DNA from: Gymnogyps californianus | Lineage: Eukaryota > Chordata > Aves > Accipitriformes > Cathartidae | Assembly: GCF_018139145.2 (NCBI RefSeq) | Contig: NC_059478.1 | Location: 23,715,001-23,779,000, forward strand | Direction of reading: 5' to 3' | DNA: 64,000 nucleotides | Shown here: positions 1 to 13,512 of the stretch, piece by piece | Layout: every line of letters starts with the position of its first letter | Numbering within the stretch: the first letter of the stretch is position 1 | Translations under genes and position numbers: made by a program | The notes under the pieces: generated by a model | Databases searched by the model: none | What the model was told of the DNA's origin: nothing | The model's input: the letters and a program-made list of their open reading frames with translations, nothing else

Positions 1-1341
1 CTTTTGGATGAATATTATCCTGTCCTGGTGATTTGTTACTGCTTCTTTTGTTGAGTTGTATATAGTCCCTTCAAGCAGTATTTCAGTTTGACTCCACATA
101 AAGAAGGATTCCAGTATGAAAGCTTGCCAAGTTACTTACTAGTTTTATACTTTATTGTCTTGTCATTTTCAAGTGCTCCTTTTACACCTTTCTTGTCTTT
201 TGGCCCTACAAATGTTCTGGCAGGTTTCTGATTTTGATTTTTTTGAGGAAGTTTAATTATTCATTTTAATGTTTTCTTCAAGTAGTTCCTCAAGCTCTTT
301 GGCTTTTCTCATTGTGGGTTTTGCATTTAAGTAACCTGAGTTTTAACCTTTCTATATTTCCTCATTTTTGTACAGCTTGACCTTTTACAAGAAAGCCATT
401 TCACTTCTTATAGATTCCTTTACCTGTGTTTTATCTATGCTGGTTTTCTTGTGCAGTTCTTCAGGTCTTTTCATAGGTAGCGCTTGGCTATAGAGTTACA
501 ATAATCTCAGCTACACTGAAACTTCTTTAGGCTTGTTGATTATAGGCTTGCAAGCAAATGCCTTTGAAGGTGAATAAAAGTTTTCTAGGCAGGCAAGTTG
601 TCCAAGTATCAGTACGTGTTAAGATTAAACTGAATGACAGATTTGGACAGGCTTGAGGCTAACCTTTCTAATTGTTGTGTCCAGCAGGCAAATGGAGTAT
701 TTCTGCTTATGCAAGATGCATACAGTTGTTATGAGAGCAAAGTGAAAAAGTTGTACCTATGGTACAATTCCCAGCTTTTCTGGGAAATTTCTCACCCATT
801 TTCTTGTTCCAGGTCTTTGTGCTTTTTTAGAAGATTAAGTCATTTGTAGTGGTAGTCGGACATTCCAAGCAAATGGCATTCAAAACTCTCTTTTGCTTAG
901 GTTTATGTCATTCTATGCAAATGTCAATGTTTTAGGACCGCAAAGTTGCTTCAAGTGAGACAGGAAGCAGCTTGAGCTTTAATATCTGGACCACAATTTG
1001 TGGAACTGCGAATTCTCCTCAAGCAGGCACACATAAAGAAGTGGAGGCTTTTGTAGCTCACAAACTTTTCTTGTTAGATTAGGATTATACAGTACCCTGT
1101 ATTATATGAACTCCATGTGCTACTTTCACTTAGCTTTCCATAGTGTTGTAACTTGTTGTAACAAACTACTCTCTGGGAAAACTTGGTTTAGTGACACATG
1201 GCGTCTGAATTTTGGTGAGAGACTTCAAGCATATATTCTGTTGTGTATGTGTTCCCCACCGTGGGCAAGAGCAGAAGCCATTTGGACACTGTTTTGCCTA
1301 GTTTCAAATTAAAATGTATATTTCTTATTTTTTTCCCCCAG
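1..1341 (+). other. CFAP57 intron (partial), no exon recognised
   Basis: This AT-rich stretch ends in a polypyrimidine tract and AG at 1340-1341, which is the acceptor of the first recognisable exon. I see no open frame with coiled-coil composition or paired splice sites in it. It is read as the intron leading into the first visible CFAP57 exon; the upstream exons lie outside the window. Confidence 0.6.
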
Positions 1342-4300
1342 ATTTTGCAGGCAGAGAAAGAAAAACAGGAGCTACAGCACCAGTTTCAACTGTCTGAGCT
1401 GATGAATAAACAGGCCAGGGAAGTGCAACAGCTAGGTTAGCCTATAACAAGTGTTTGTAACTAGAATCTGGAGGAAGTGCATTAGATTCATAGCAAGTAG
1501 TGTGACAGGGAGGGATTACTAGGGTACAAGTACAAGAAAAAATGCATGTATGTCATATAGGTATTGCAGATGAAATGTTTGTCTAAACTGCACCACACAC
1601 ATGACCATGATGAGAACATGCACATGGACACTGTATCTTAGATGTTTGGGTTTTGAGATTAGTAATTTCTTCATTTATCTTATAGCTCACTGTGCAAGAA
1701 TAGTGAAGTCATACAGTTCAGCAAGGAGGCTAATGCGCAGGGCACACAACATGGAAATACCTGGACCCCAGATTTGTAATCAAGATAAAACAGAAATACT
1801 GCAAATTAGTACCAAAAAGCAAGTCCACCCATATATGAGTCCATTGCCTACTCATACTGTGTAACAGTTGCGTTTATACAGCTCTGTCATGGTTGTCATC
1901 TCAAGGGAATGCCTAAATTAGCTGTTATTAGTTTGTTGTAATGGCAGAGTAGGAGATTTTGATGTAGGTTTTAGACTTGTTCAAGCTGGAACAGAACAAC
2001 ATTCTGTCCCGATGCAGCAAGCACGGATATAGCAGAATATTCAGAGACACAACTGAGAAAGGCAAATGACAGCTTTGGAACAGGCATTATTAGTGAAGTG
2101 GTAAGTAAAAGGAAAAGCAGGAAACTCAAGACATGGTTTTCTGATGTAAAATTTTGTATGGCCACAGAGTCTAAAACGCCTGTATATCTGATGAAGATAG
2201 TGATGAAGTGGTTCTAGTGTAAATTATTGCAACTAGCTGCCAAAAAGACAGTAGAGAATAAGACATTGATGACTGTAGAAGGATAGGATACACCTCTCTT
2301 TTCTATTAGTTTTATCCATTCCATATGTTTCCTGTTACCAGAATGTGACAGTAATCAGAAACTCTTAATGGAAAATGAGAAATACCAGGAGCTGCAAGTG
2401 AAATCCCAGAGGATGCAGGAGGAATACGAGAAACAATTGCACAGTTTGGAGGAAAGCAAAAGCAGGGCTGTGAAGGAGCTAACAGAATATTATGAGGAAA
2501 AACTTAATGAGAAATCTGTTCTACTGGAAGAGGTAGGAAACTTGATTTGCAGTTTGAATTATTGACTAAGTTTATCGCCAGCTGTGATAAAATGTTCCCT
2601 AGGACAGGAGAGGTTGGCTCCCTCCATGCAAATCCTAATCTGCCTGTAACCTTGGGGAAATATGTTGATGGGTAGAGTAGTAATGAGGAAAACCCTGCTG
2701 AGTTGCCAACTTTTCTGGGCTTCATACCTTGAGTAAGCAACCTGCTAAGATTGATATCCTTGGGCAATCTCAGCTTCACCTCTCTTTCTCCTAGATCCAA
2801 GAATTCCTGTTTATTAATGTGGGTTAGATGATACATTTACTATAATTGAAGAAAGAAAGATTCAATCACCTTGTTCTAGTGAAGAGACAACATTTCCAAA
2901 ATGGTGAATTCCATTCCTGAGTCCCTGAGTTTCCTGCCTGCATAATTTGGGGAACAAAGAGAAATACCCTGAGTACTTCAAAAACTCCTGCACATTGAGG
3001 TCAAAGACTTGGCTTGACAAAGGGCAGCCAGATAACTGATACTTATATATCTAAAGTCAATAAATTCTATCAACATTACTGTTTGCAGCTCTATGTTGCA
3101 ATACCAATTTGGAAAGAATGTGAGGAATGAATGTGAGAAGAGAGGCATACAGAGACTGATGCAAACCTGAGTGGTTATTGATCCTAATGCATCAGAAACA
3201 GCAATTTTAAAAGATCTTCTCAAGTGTTACTCATGTTTGCATTTTCTGCAGCCATAACATGTTTGCTGATGTTAGTATTTGGGCCAGGTTCCTAACTTGA
3301 AGCATCCAAGCCTTAAGAAGAATTTTTTTTGAGAAGAATTTTTTATGTTTGTCTTAACAGTTTTTAAAGTTACTTTAATCTGTTAAGAATTTAAGTTACT
3401 TTAAATGATATTGCTGCAATTGAAGAGTCCACTTAATATAGATCCTCCCAGGAGAAACAGTTAAAAATAAAGAATTCTCCTCTTCTTTGTTGGTCTCTTA
3501 CTGTTGTCTTCTCTAATGTTTGCTTTCCTTAACTGCAGGCAGAGGAGGATATGAGGCAGCAGCTTCGAGCACATGAAGAAGTTAAGAAACAAATTGAAGA
3601 AGATGAAGACCGAGAAATCCTGGAAATCAAAATCAAGTATGAGAGACGGCTCTTGGAAGAAAAGGAATCAAACCTGCAACTGAAAGGAGAAATAGGAGTC
3701 ATGAATAAAAGGGTATCTCTTATTCTGTGATAGGATCAGACCTGCACATGGAGACCTAGGGCCAAGGATTGAATGTGATTAATGGCGTGTCAATTTAGTC
3801 TGTTAATTTAGTCTGTAAATATGTGGCATTTCATATGAGAACAGTAGCCCCTTCTTATATCAGTTTGAATGTTCTAGAATATTTAGGCAGAAGAAGCAGC
3901 TATGTGCTGATTGCATTGCTGATATGATTAGAGATAGATGATAGAGAAGGTGTGTTTTTATTAGTACACTTTCTTTTATCTTACATAGTTTTAAATTATA
4001 AGTACTAATATTATTCATCCTATGATGGGAAAGAAATGAACCTTTTCATTTTTCCAAGATCTAATGCATTGCTTTGTTAGAAAAATACTTCTGCTGCTTC
4101 ATTTGATGCAATAAACACTTTGTGATTTGTATGCATCATCATTTTTTATTGGTTTTACTAGGATTTTTAAGGAGGCATAAAACCTTTTAGCTTTTTTACT
4201 GGCTGGGTATTACATTTGCCTAAGGATGTTAGAGGGACATTTTTTCTTTTCAGTTTCTTCAGTATCTATCTGGAGACAGAGAGGTTCTCTTCCTTCATAC

Positions 4301-7300
4301 CCGCTATTATCATGGTACTGTCTTCAGTTCCATTGTCTTTTAGACACCAGGAATTTCTTCATGGGTCCACACAGTTTGACCAGCACCATTCCTTGGTTCC
4401 AACTTTCTTGGCCTCACAGATCTTAGTGCTGAGGCAGGCATTTTGAGGGTACCCAAGAGTTATGAACTAGGCACCCTTCCAGTCTACTTTTGACATCTTT
4501 AGAGATGTATGACAAGTGATCACCTTAAAATAATTTTCCATGGCTTGAGTGTTACTTGAAGCTGATGCTTGGGTATAATATCCATACCCTTCTTCCTTCT
4601 GGATGGAAATGCCTTGATTCCTTGTAGTGCAGTGAGTATTCTGTCAGAATATACAGAAAATGGAGGATATTCAACGCCCTTTTGAGTTACAGGTATTTAA
4701 GTGATGTGATGCTCCTTCATTATACCTTAGTTTGATATCCTTTATCCCACACTGTCTACAAGGTATCTTACAGAATAGGATGGCTAAGTTGTGCATGGCT
4801 TTTACAGACTGTTAAGTTCTTATTTGTTTGCCTCTCTAGTTGAACAGCCTGCAGAAAGAGCTCAAGGAGCGAAACAGGGACATTGAGGAAATGAGACTGG
4901 AACAGCAGAAGCTGCAAGGCATCATTAAGTCACTGGAGAAGGACATCTTGGCACTGAAGACAGAGATTCAAGAGAGAGCCGACACTATCCAAGACAAGGT
5001 GAGAAACTGGACAATTGGCTGAGATAAAAGTCACCCTCCCTTAATTTAATACAGATGTTTATTTTAATAGTATCGTGTTGTGATGATATCACATGACTGG
5101 AAACTCAGTTTTAACTTAAAGAATTTGCAATCTTTAGCTTGGGATTTTAGTTTTTAGTTGACATTCTAAGCTTTTCTTGGGGAGCTCAAGTTCAGGATGT
5201 TGAGTTTCTCATCCCCTGTTCTAGGATCCGTAGATGGCTCTCTGCATTATTTGCCCCCTCCCTTCCCACCCAACCTGTGTAGATGTGCAACTGAAGTTCA
5301 GTCTTCCACTAGATCTGTGACTGCTGTTTTTGCCTCTACCATATTTGTGCCTTGTCCTAGGGATCTATTTGAGAGTGCTGTGTCTGATTCAGATCTCTGT
5401 ACCTATTTCTCCTAGGAGAAGCATATATATGACCTAAAAAACAAAAATCAGGAACTGGAAAAGTTCAAGTTTGTACTGGATTACAGAATAGAGGAGTTTA
5501 AGAAGCAAATAGAGTCACGTGAAAATGATATTAAAACAATGAAGGAGCAGATTTGTGAGGTGAGTAACACTCTTATTTGGCCTCTGCTACTAAGCCCTTT
5601 GTCTGAATACAAAGATGACCCAGCAAGTCCCATGGAAGACTCCACCCTGTTTGTTCCTTCACTTCTTTCAAGGATACACAGGACTGATTCAATATCTTTA
5701 CAGCTAATAAAAATATGCACACAATAGCTGCTATTTAATTTTCTATCACATGCTACCAGTGATCGACACAGTTATTTAAGCTCCTGTTTCAGTATTTAAT
5801 TCTAGACTCTGAGTAATACCAGTTTTGCTTAAAAACAGATCTTGTCCTTATGTGGTTGCCCTCCACATACCCTGTAGAGTTTGCAAGACACTGCCTTTAC
5901 TGATCTGGAGGAAGAGAGAATGAACTTCTTCTCTCAGAAAAGTTGCAGATTTATGCAAACATAACTCTGTTTAGGGGTTAGGTACATGGACAAATTACTG
6001 TTCGTCAGCTGATCCGTGGAAAATTTCCATGTATTCATACTTAGCTTGCAGCAAATTCATTGAGGCAACTTATTTATGATAGAAGCTTACTGTGATCTCT
6101 CCATAGATGTACCTTTAGCTTAGCCAAATTAGGACTATGGTGACACAGCTAATCAGTGACCTATTAGTTTTCATAAGTCTGTTTATTCAGAACAAAAGCC
6201 TTTTAAATAAAATGCAAACTAATGAACAATTTGTATGTATGTAGACTAGCGTGATGAAAGCCCTGTTCTCTCTTCTGGTCACCATCTTATGCCAGTAAAT
6301 GCTGTAGTAGCCTTATTGCTTTTTCCCCATGTGTTCTACATAGGTACCCACAGCTTTTCAATGCATTTGTTTCTTTTCAGTATCAGGTTCTTCTTATTGT
6401 TGCACTTACTCTTTCCAGTATTGACTGTTAATTTCCGTCTCACCCATTTTTATTCAGATGGAACAGTAAAGCTCCAGTTCAGCTCAAGGAAATGAAGGGG
6501 CATCGCATCACTTAAATACCTGTAACTCAAAAGGGAGTTGAATATCCGTTTTTGTGTTTTCTGTGTATTCTGACAGAGGGCAGTGTTGTTCCAAAATCGA
6601 CTTTTTTCGTGTTGTAATTCAACCGGAAGGGGGATCTACTCCCTCAAGTCTCTATTTCCAGTCTCTGTTTTTCCTGTTATGTGTTGTTTTTTCATGTCTC
6701 CTTTTAGTCCTGATTTCCTCCTCCTGCTTCCTTTCAGATGGAGGGGGAGCTGGAACGATTCCACAAGGAGAGCACACAGTTGAAGCTGAACATCACACAA
6801 CTGCAACAGAAACTAAAGGCAACTGATCGCGAGATGCACAGAGAGAGGCAGAAGGTATGGGGTACAACCACTGTGCAGGTCCTACATAATGAAGTTTGTG
6901 GGGACAGAACACTGCAGAAGCATTAATCTGAACAAACAGGTACTTCAGAGATACTGTGGTCAAGGACCAGGAGAGTCTCTGGTCAGTGGGGACAAAGACA
7001 GAAAACTTCCAAGCCTGCAACCAGGTTAGAGAGTTGATATTTAAAAAATCCAGTTATTTATGTGTCAGTTTGTTCAATCAACACATATTCTCCTGGGTTT
7101 AACAGAGCAGCAAGGCAAATACTTAACTGACTACACTTTCCTGCCCAAGCTTGAAATCTGGGGACACTTGGCCTAAACAGGAGCAGCATGTAGGCTACCA
7201 CCTACAACGATATGTAGGGATTAGTAGGGTGAAATGAAGGGTGGGCTTATTAATGGAGGAGACAAGGACCCCTTGTGTTTGACAACAAGCATGTCAGACA

Positions 7301-10300
7301 TGAGGGAGGAAAAGGGACTGCAAGTGCAGTGCAGGACTGAGGAAGCAGGCAGAGGGGCCTGGTAGAAACCAAGTGAGAATGAGAAGGCAATCTTGATGTG
7401 AAATCATCAAGTTGTGCATGTGTCTGATATGTGTTTTGTCCCTTGCCTTCTCTCATTAACTGTTTCAGTGTTGTTTCTAAATAAGAATGTAGGTTGTTTG
7501 GGAAAGGACAGTGGGGATTAGCGTTAATGATAATAAGCCACTGGTTTTCAGATGAGATCTCTGGATGCTGCCACTTACATTACCTAATGCAAGTATCTTG
7601 GATTATTATTACTGCTAAAACTTATCACTGCTATTCGACATGTAGTGCTAACATCCCCAGCAGGTTTTTTAATGAAGTATTTTTTTAAATTAAGTGGAAG
7701 TAAAGTATATGAGAGCTTTCACCAGTTCTACTAGACTTTCTAGAAAATTGCACACGATAGAGTGCTCTGAAGAGCCAAATAAGAATGTACCTACATCATT
7801 CTTGCAGAAACAGAGTATGGAAGCTGTCATCAAACGATTTAAAACAGATCTTCATAATTGTGTGGGCTTCATTCAGGATTCCAAAAAAATGAAGGATGGG
7901 ATCCGTGAGCTCTACACCAAGTATGTGCAGCAATCAGACTTGGTGAGTCAGGGTCTTTGCCTTCTCCTTGCAGATTAATTTCTCTGGTAGTGTAATTACT
8001 GAGGCAACATGCTGTGCCCCCTCAGGTGGAGACTGAAGCAGTAGACACAGATTTGCAGCAGGAGTACATGAGACAACGAGAGTATCTTGAGAGGAATTTG
8101 GCAGCTTTAAAAAAGAAGGTGGTGAAGGATCAGGAAATCCACCAAGCTGCTTACATGCGCATCGTGCAGGTAATAAGCCTTTTCCTTGTGGTATGGAGAG
8201 GGAAAAAGGAAGCAGCTGCACAAAAGAGACTTTAATAGCCTTACTGCTATGGTTTCTTAGGACTTTGAAACAGTTTTGGTTTGCTTTCTTGCCAGAAATT
8301 CCTAAGTTTTTCAAGTGCTTCCATTCAAGGATAATATTCATTGAGCTACTAAAGTTCTATAATTTTCTGCACAAAAAGAGTAAGATCTCTGAAGTCAGAA
8401 ATTGCTGCTGTTTTGTGGATACTTTTGCTTATCTCCCACTCGCTAATGTAAAAGGAGATAGGGAATCTCTGCTGCCAGGATATTTTTTAAGCAATTGATG
8501 CACTTTTTTTTTATTTCAAACAGTATTTATAATTGCCACCATAGTCAATTTGCACGTGTCTGAATGCCAAGCTGTACTTGCTGTGTGGTAGTGTTTAGGA
8601 AGTAATTTTGGAGGAAGAAAAGGAAAAAAAAAATTACTTTCTTTGGCCACATAGTCCCACACCTACTGGTCTGAATTCAGAAGAACTTTCTGCTTTTCAC
8701 ATCCAGGCTTTTTGAGGAAGTTCAGAAACACATGACAAATATGCCTATTCGTACCAAGATCTCTTGCTCAGAATCCTTGTTCCTTACAAGGCAAGGTAAC
8801 TTGTGACTGCTGGGGCCAAAGATCCAATTTGTTTTCATCTGGAGTGAGAGGATCTAAAGCCCCACACCAAACATCCTAGGAGGACAGCTCTTTTACAGTC
8901 TCTTCTTACCATGATCTCCTTTTGCTCAGTCAGCATTTCCTTTTCGCCTCACTAGCCCTTTCTTCATTGTTACTTTATTATGCTTCCTCAGGACCATTAG
9001 ATCTCAGTCCCCTCCTAAGTCAGCTGTTCTTTGCTATTTATTCATAGTGCTTCTTCAGGCCTAGGCAGCAGTGATCTTCTTCCCTGGCCCTGTTTTAATT
9101 TTTTTACTCCTTCTGTGAGTTAGATGTTTCCTTTGGCACAAAAGGAGATGGCTTCAGAAAATAACCTGAAGAATTTCCTTGCTGGAATAGGGTGACAGAT
9201 GATGCTCATAATGATAATACTTGATGTCTTGGATCAGTAAGCCTAACATGAAATGATGATTAAAACCGAATTAATAAAACATCTGGAAGATAAAGATATC
9301 AAAGGTTCTAACCACCCTGGTTTCTTCAAAGAAAAAGCAGTTCTCTGAAGTCTAGTAGATTAATGAGACTTTACAGCCAGGAGGAATTATCATGGTCTTC
9401 CAGTCCTTCACAGGGGGCTTTTAAGACTAGTTTAGACAAACTTCTGTCAGGACTTGCTTTGAAAAAGTAAATGACATCTTGATGGCCTTCTAGCTCTATA
9501 TTTCTATTATTCCTCAGTTGTGCTTACGTTTTCAGAGCTGTGCATTCCTCTTTGAGTGACTATTCATAGGTACATTCCACTAGTGACTGCTGCAACAGAT
9601 GATTAGAACTGTCAAGATAATTTTAATTATTCTTACCAATTGGCAAGTTGCTTGTTATTGGACTATTAGTTTTCCCTCCAGCCTTCTGTATTTGTAATGG
9701 CTTCTTTGGTCACTTGGATACATAAGAACAGACACACTGAATAATCCTGAAGTAACACTGTTTGAACTGAAGCATGTATAGGATGATCTTTTCTATAATA
9801 TGTCCTACCTGTCTCTGGCAGTCAGCACTGTAGTGACTTCCTAGGCTGTAGATTGCATCCAGACATCATATGCAATTGTACCTGATGGTCTCATCCTCCA
9901 TGCATTTGATCAATCCCTTTTCTGAAACAATTGGTACTTTGCCACGACATCCCATGACAATGAGTTTTACCATGAACATTTATTTTAATCCATTGCCTGA
10001 TCATTGTATTGCAGTGCAAGCTTTCTGTCAGAATGCAAAGATTGAATTAAAGGCTAATCTCTCTGGATAGCATGCCTCTTCAGAAAAATATTATCAGTGT
10101 CAACCAGCAGCCTTTTAGCACCCAGCAAATCAAACAAGACATTTCTACGTAGCCCAGATTGCCTCATACAAGATACTATGTATTATACTGTCTAATAGAC
10201 CAAAAGCAAGATCTTCATTTGATAGCAGCATTCAACCACTTGGAGTGAATTTATGAAGATGTTCATGACTGAAGTACACCTAAAGAGAAATGCTGTGACC

Positions 10301-12679
10301 TAACCCTGAAAGCTGGTCAAAAGAAAATTATGTTGACTGATTCTTGGAAGTTGTCCTCTTCATGTGTTCCTTTCAGGATCAAGCTCTGGGATAAATGCAT
10401 AGCAGTCAAATTTAATCTATGTTTAAAGACTTGAATTAAACAAGTTGGAATCAACAAAATATTATGTTTCAGAGCAGGCTGCCTGAGCTCACCAACTCAC
10501 GCTGCATTTAGAGTCCAACACAACCACTGCAAGAACAACTGTTCTTGCCCAACAAGTTCAGACCTTAACGCATCCCACAATCTTCCTCCAGTCAGTGACT
10601 TTCAGCTGAGGAGAAACTAAAGCACAGTTGGTGTACTTGTCTTAGTGTGAAGTATTGAGAATCTTGCCACGCACAAGCACCTTGAGTTATTGCTGCCAAC
10701 TTGAACTCCTTGAGTGCATCTATATACAGATAATTGCAGTAAGCCTTGCACTTTGTTACTAACCAGTTTTCAGCTGTGTGGTGCCGATACTTTATAAGTA
10801 TACTGTAAGAAACCAAATCATATGCCTTGCATAAATCTCTTATGGCAACATAATTATCTCCATCAGCCAAAATTATCATTAAAAAAAAATCAAGATTTGA
10901 AGACACCTTTTTCATAGGAAAATGTCATTAATCCCTGTTCTTATCTCCTGTTGTTTTAGTGGGTTCCCTATTGCTTGAGACTGGTATTATGTGAGGTACC
11001 TAAAGCATGCCTTTTGGCCATTTATCTTTTTAAAATTATTGCCATTTATGATGAAGTTCCAGGGGTTGGAATGGTGCTGTGTTCCAAAACTCCTAAAAAA
11101 CCACCACAGGTAGCTGAAATCATTGCTAGTCTTGGTTCAAGTATGATGGCAGCTGTTTAACATTTGCACTAGCTGTTGATGTGATAAGGTATTTCACTGT
11201 CTTTGTAAGAGGCAAATATAAAATTCCACTTCTCTTGAATTCAGAAAAGAAATATTTAGTTAATGGTGCTCCTGTTTCTAAATCATGAGCAACAGTTTTA
11301 TCATCCTTCACTAGTATTAGCCCATACTGTTTTTGCTGAAGTCTTTGAATCTGTCATAGCAATGGGTAACGCACGTTCACTTGTACTTTCACAACTCCTT
11401 CAGCAAGATGCTTTGTGGTAGGCTATTAAAAAAATTAGAGGATTGAACTTTTATGGGTTGAAAACTGACTAAAAAAAGAACAAAAGATGAATACATGGCT
11501 AACTTTTCCTCATAACAGCATGTTAGCAGTAGGTATCTCAAGTGTCCATATGCTTTATATATTTGGAAGGGGTGTTGGAACGTGATGTCTGTCAGAACTA
11601 ATGAAGAGGGCTTTGAAGAACTGCAAGGAGATAGATACAGATAATTTAAGTGAACAGACACATAGTGGCAAATGAAAAGCAAAATAATGCACACTGGAGG
11701 GAGAAATGGGAATTCTTCACATTAATTCTGAATTAATTGGATCAATCCAGGAAGGGACCTGAGCTTCCCTGTGGAATTGGCAAGGAAGATGATACCTTGG
11801 AGTGCAGCTGCAGTCAGAAAAGCAAAACAAATATTAGCTTATTGAGCTAACATGGTTTGAATACTGTCATGTTTTGTGTCAAATCTACTGTGGCCTTATC
11901 TGAAATGTTGTGTACTGTACTGATTGCCCTGTATCTTCTGCTTGTGATACTGATTCTGTACTGTCCAGTGTCCTTCCCAATGATATGAAGATACATATTG
12001 CTGAGCCAGATAGTACCTGTGCTTTTCCTCATAGGGCATATTGTTTTTGCAGGAAAATGTGAGTCTGATTAAGGAAATTAATGACTTGCGGCAAGAACTG
12101 AAGGTGGCCCGCACCCAGGTGCATGACCTCCGGTCAACACTAAGATTAACCAAGAAAAACCAAGCAATTCAAGACACAGGTGAATAGTGCTTCTTGTATG
12201 TTTTCCGTATTGTCAGTACTCGTTCCAGAAGCCCTTTTTGTCCTTGGTGAACAATTCTATTACTGTCTCCATATCATTCCAGCTTGTCTGCCTGGTGGTA
12301 CCTGTTATATTGTAATGTTAGTTGTAGAAGCTGCTAAATACTGCAGAATCTTACTATTTAGCTCTACTCCTTTAGCCTTGAAAGATGCCTTTCCTTGTTC
12401 ATGCCAAAGAACTTTGCGACCTGGACCTTTGTTACTCTGCTCTATCCTCTCTGATTTTATCTTCTAGCTCCCTCCAGTGAACTGCTGTCCAGCCCAGCTG
12501 TCCTGAGGTTGAATGCAGAGAAGGAAAGTGAGAAAATCATAGAAATGCAGCAGCTAGAAATTCAATACCTGCGAGACCAAATCCAGGAGAAGGGGCAAGT
12601 CCTTGCAGCTCAGCCCCTCTTAGTCGGAAATCTTCCTAAGCTGAATCTGGAAAGAAGCCACAAGACACAGCAACAGTGA
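1342..12679 (+). CDS. CFAP57: CFAP57 (WDR65), C-terminal coiled-coil exons, 5' partial
   Basis: Ten exons join in phase: 1342-1435, 2342-2532, 3539-3712, 4840-4998, 5416-5559, 6738-6854, 7808-7942, 8026-8169, 12053-12179 and 12468-12679 (TGA 12677-12679). They give about 498 residues, nearly all charged heptad-rich coiled coil (runs such as [18 protein letters not shown]). CFAP57 is a cilia- and flagella-associated protein of about 1250 residues in human, with N-terminal WD repeats and a C-terminal coiled coil, linked to inner dynein arm assembly on the axoneme. Only the coiled-coil part is here. The first exon could instead begin at 1351, since a second AG in the same frame lies 9 bp on. The name rests on the coiled-coil content plus position directly upstream of TMEM125, as in human; another ciliary coiled-coil protein is the alternative. 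The 3.9 kb intron 8170-12052 is unusually long for this gene and holds CR1 debris. Confidence 0.82.
9225..9510 (+). mobile_element. degraded CR1-like LINE fragment (sense)
   Basis: The stretch resembles the 3' part of old CR1 elements. It contains an AATTAATAAAACATCTGG-like segment, a TGGTTTCTTCAAAGAAAAAGC segment, and the typical TTTAAGACTAGTTTAGACAAAC / CTGTCAGGACTTG pattern near 9420-9455. It is highly diverged and has no open frame. It lies inside the long CFAP57 intron. The boundaries are approximate and the identification is by eye. Confidence 0.4.
10590..10920 (-). mobile_element. CR1-like reverse transcriptase fragment (antisense)
   Basis: On the minus strand a short open frame (10592-10915) carries the peptide [15 protein letters not shown] followed by [10 protein letters not shown]. 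This resembles the LINE reverse transcriptase core in which D-x-S/C-K-A-[FY]-D-x-V-x-H/Y-x-x-L-I precedes a helix with a conserved W. The frame is short and lacks the catalytic YxDD motif, so it is a dead relic in the CFAP57 intron. Its orientation is opposite to the fragments at 9225 and 11560, so several insertions contributed to this intron. Confidence 0.5.
11560..11790 (+). mobile_element. degraded CR1-like LINE fragment (sense)
   Basis: The stretch carries a GAAGAACTGCAAGGAGATAG segment, then GGCAAATGAAAAGCAAAATAATGCACACTGGA. This matches the region after the reverse transcriptase core in amniote CR1, where the consensus reads roughly ATGGCAAATGAAATTCAATG...AAAGTAATGCACATTGG, with an internal deletion. 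No coding potential remains. The edges are uncertain. Confidence 0.45.
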
Positions 12680-12885
12680 CCTGGTTCAAGGATGCCTTAC
12701 ATTATTATATTCTCCTGGCAAGATCGGAAATGCAACAGCATAGATTAGACTTTCATGATCCTATACTCTTCACTAGAAGCATTTGTGCAGCACTCACTGC
12801 TCTGAACACAAGGCAGCAACCTTCACTCCCTTCTGCTTTCCTGGAATCTGCCCTTTCCATAAGGCCTAGGAGCCAAGAGGAAAAT

Positions 12886-12891
12886 AATAAA
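12886..12891 (+). terminator. candidate CFAP57 polyadenylation signal AATAAA
   Basis: AATAAA lies 207 bp after the CFAP57 stop and is followed by a T/GT-rich stretch (TTTGTGTTAGTG). A second AATAAA at 13325-13330 is an alternative. No transcript evidence is available to choose between them. Confidence 0.5.
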
Positions 12892-13502
12892 TTTGTGTTA
12901 GTGCAAGACTGATCTTTGTGCCTTCATGCTAGGGCAGGTATGCACCTTTCTCTTGAAAAATAATGTGTCCCAGTTCAGAAGAGCTGGTCAAACTCTGTAA
13001 GCCTTTTCTGCTAGAAATCTAATTTGGTGTCATTGTGCTGCAAAAATCAACATCGGCCTTTTATTTTCCAGTATTGAATTGCCTATGTCCATACAAAGGA
13101 CTGCCCGCACTTAAGACAGATGTCAGTGTTATGCCAAGCAAGTATCCAGTCACAGACTAAAAATTAATTACCTCGTGAGGGCAACCTTTGACTAGTGGTC
13201 AAGCACACCTGAGCTAGAGCCCTTGGTCAAGCCTCTGGCTCCTGTCTAGAGATGTGTTGTCTCATCTGTTACAATCATTTCAGCAGGACAAAAAGGCAGC
13301 CCAGTTTCAGACTCCGAAATCTGGAATAAAGTCCAAACCTTATGTCATAACTCTCCTATAACTTTGATAAATTAATCTTTGCTTGTCTTTTTTCCAACAT
13401 CTGCAATCCCTTTAGTTCAGTTTTTCAGTTAAATTCTCCTAAAAAGTCACTCTGCAAAGTACTCGGGTATAGAAAAAGGCAGGGAGTAATTTCTTTAATA
13501 AC

Positions 13503-13512
13503 GGGGGGGGGG
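13503..13512. repeat. poly-G run (G10)
   Basis: Ten consecutive G residues interrupt otherwise AT-rich DNA downstream of CFAP57. Length calls in such runs are error-prone. Confidence 0.8.
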
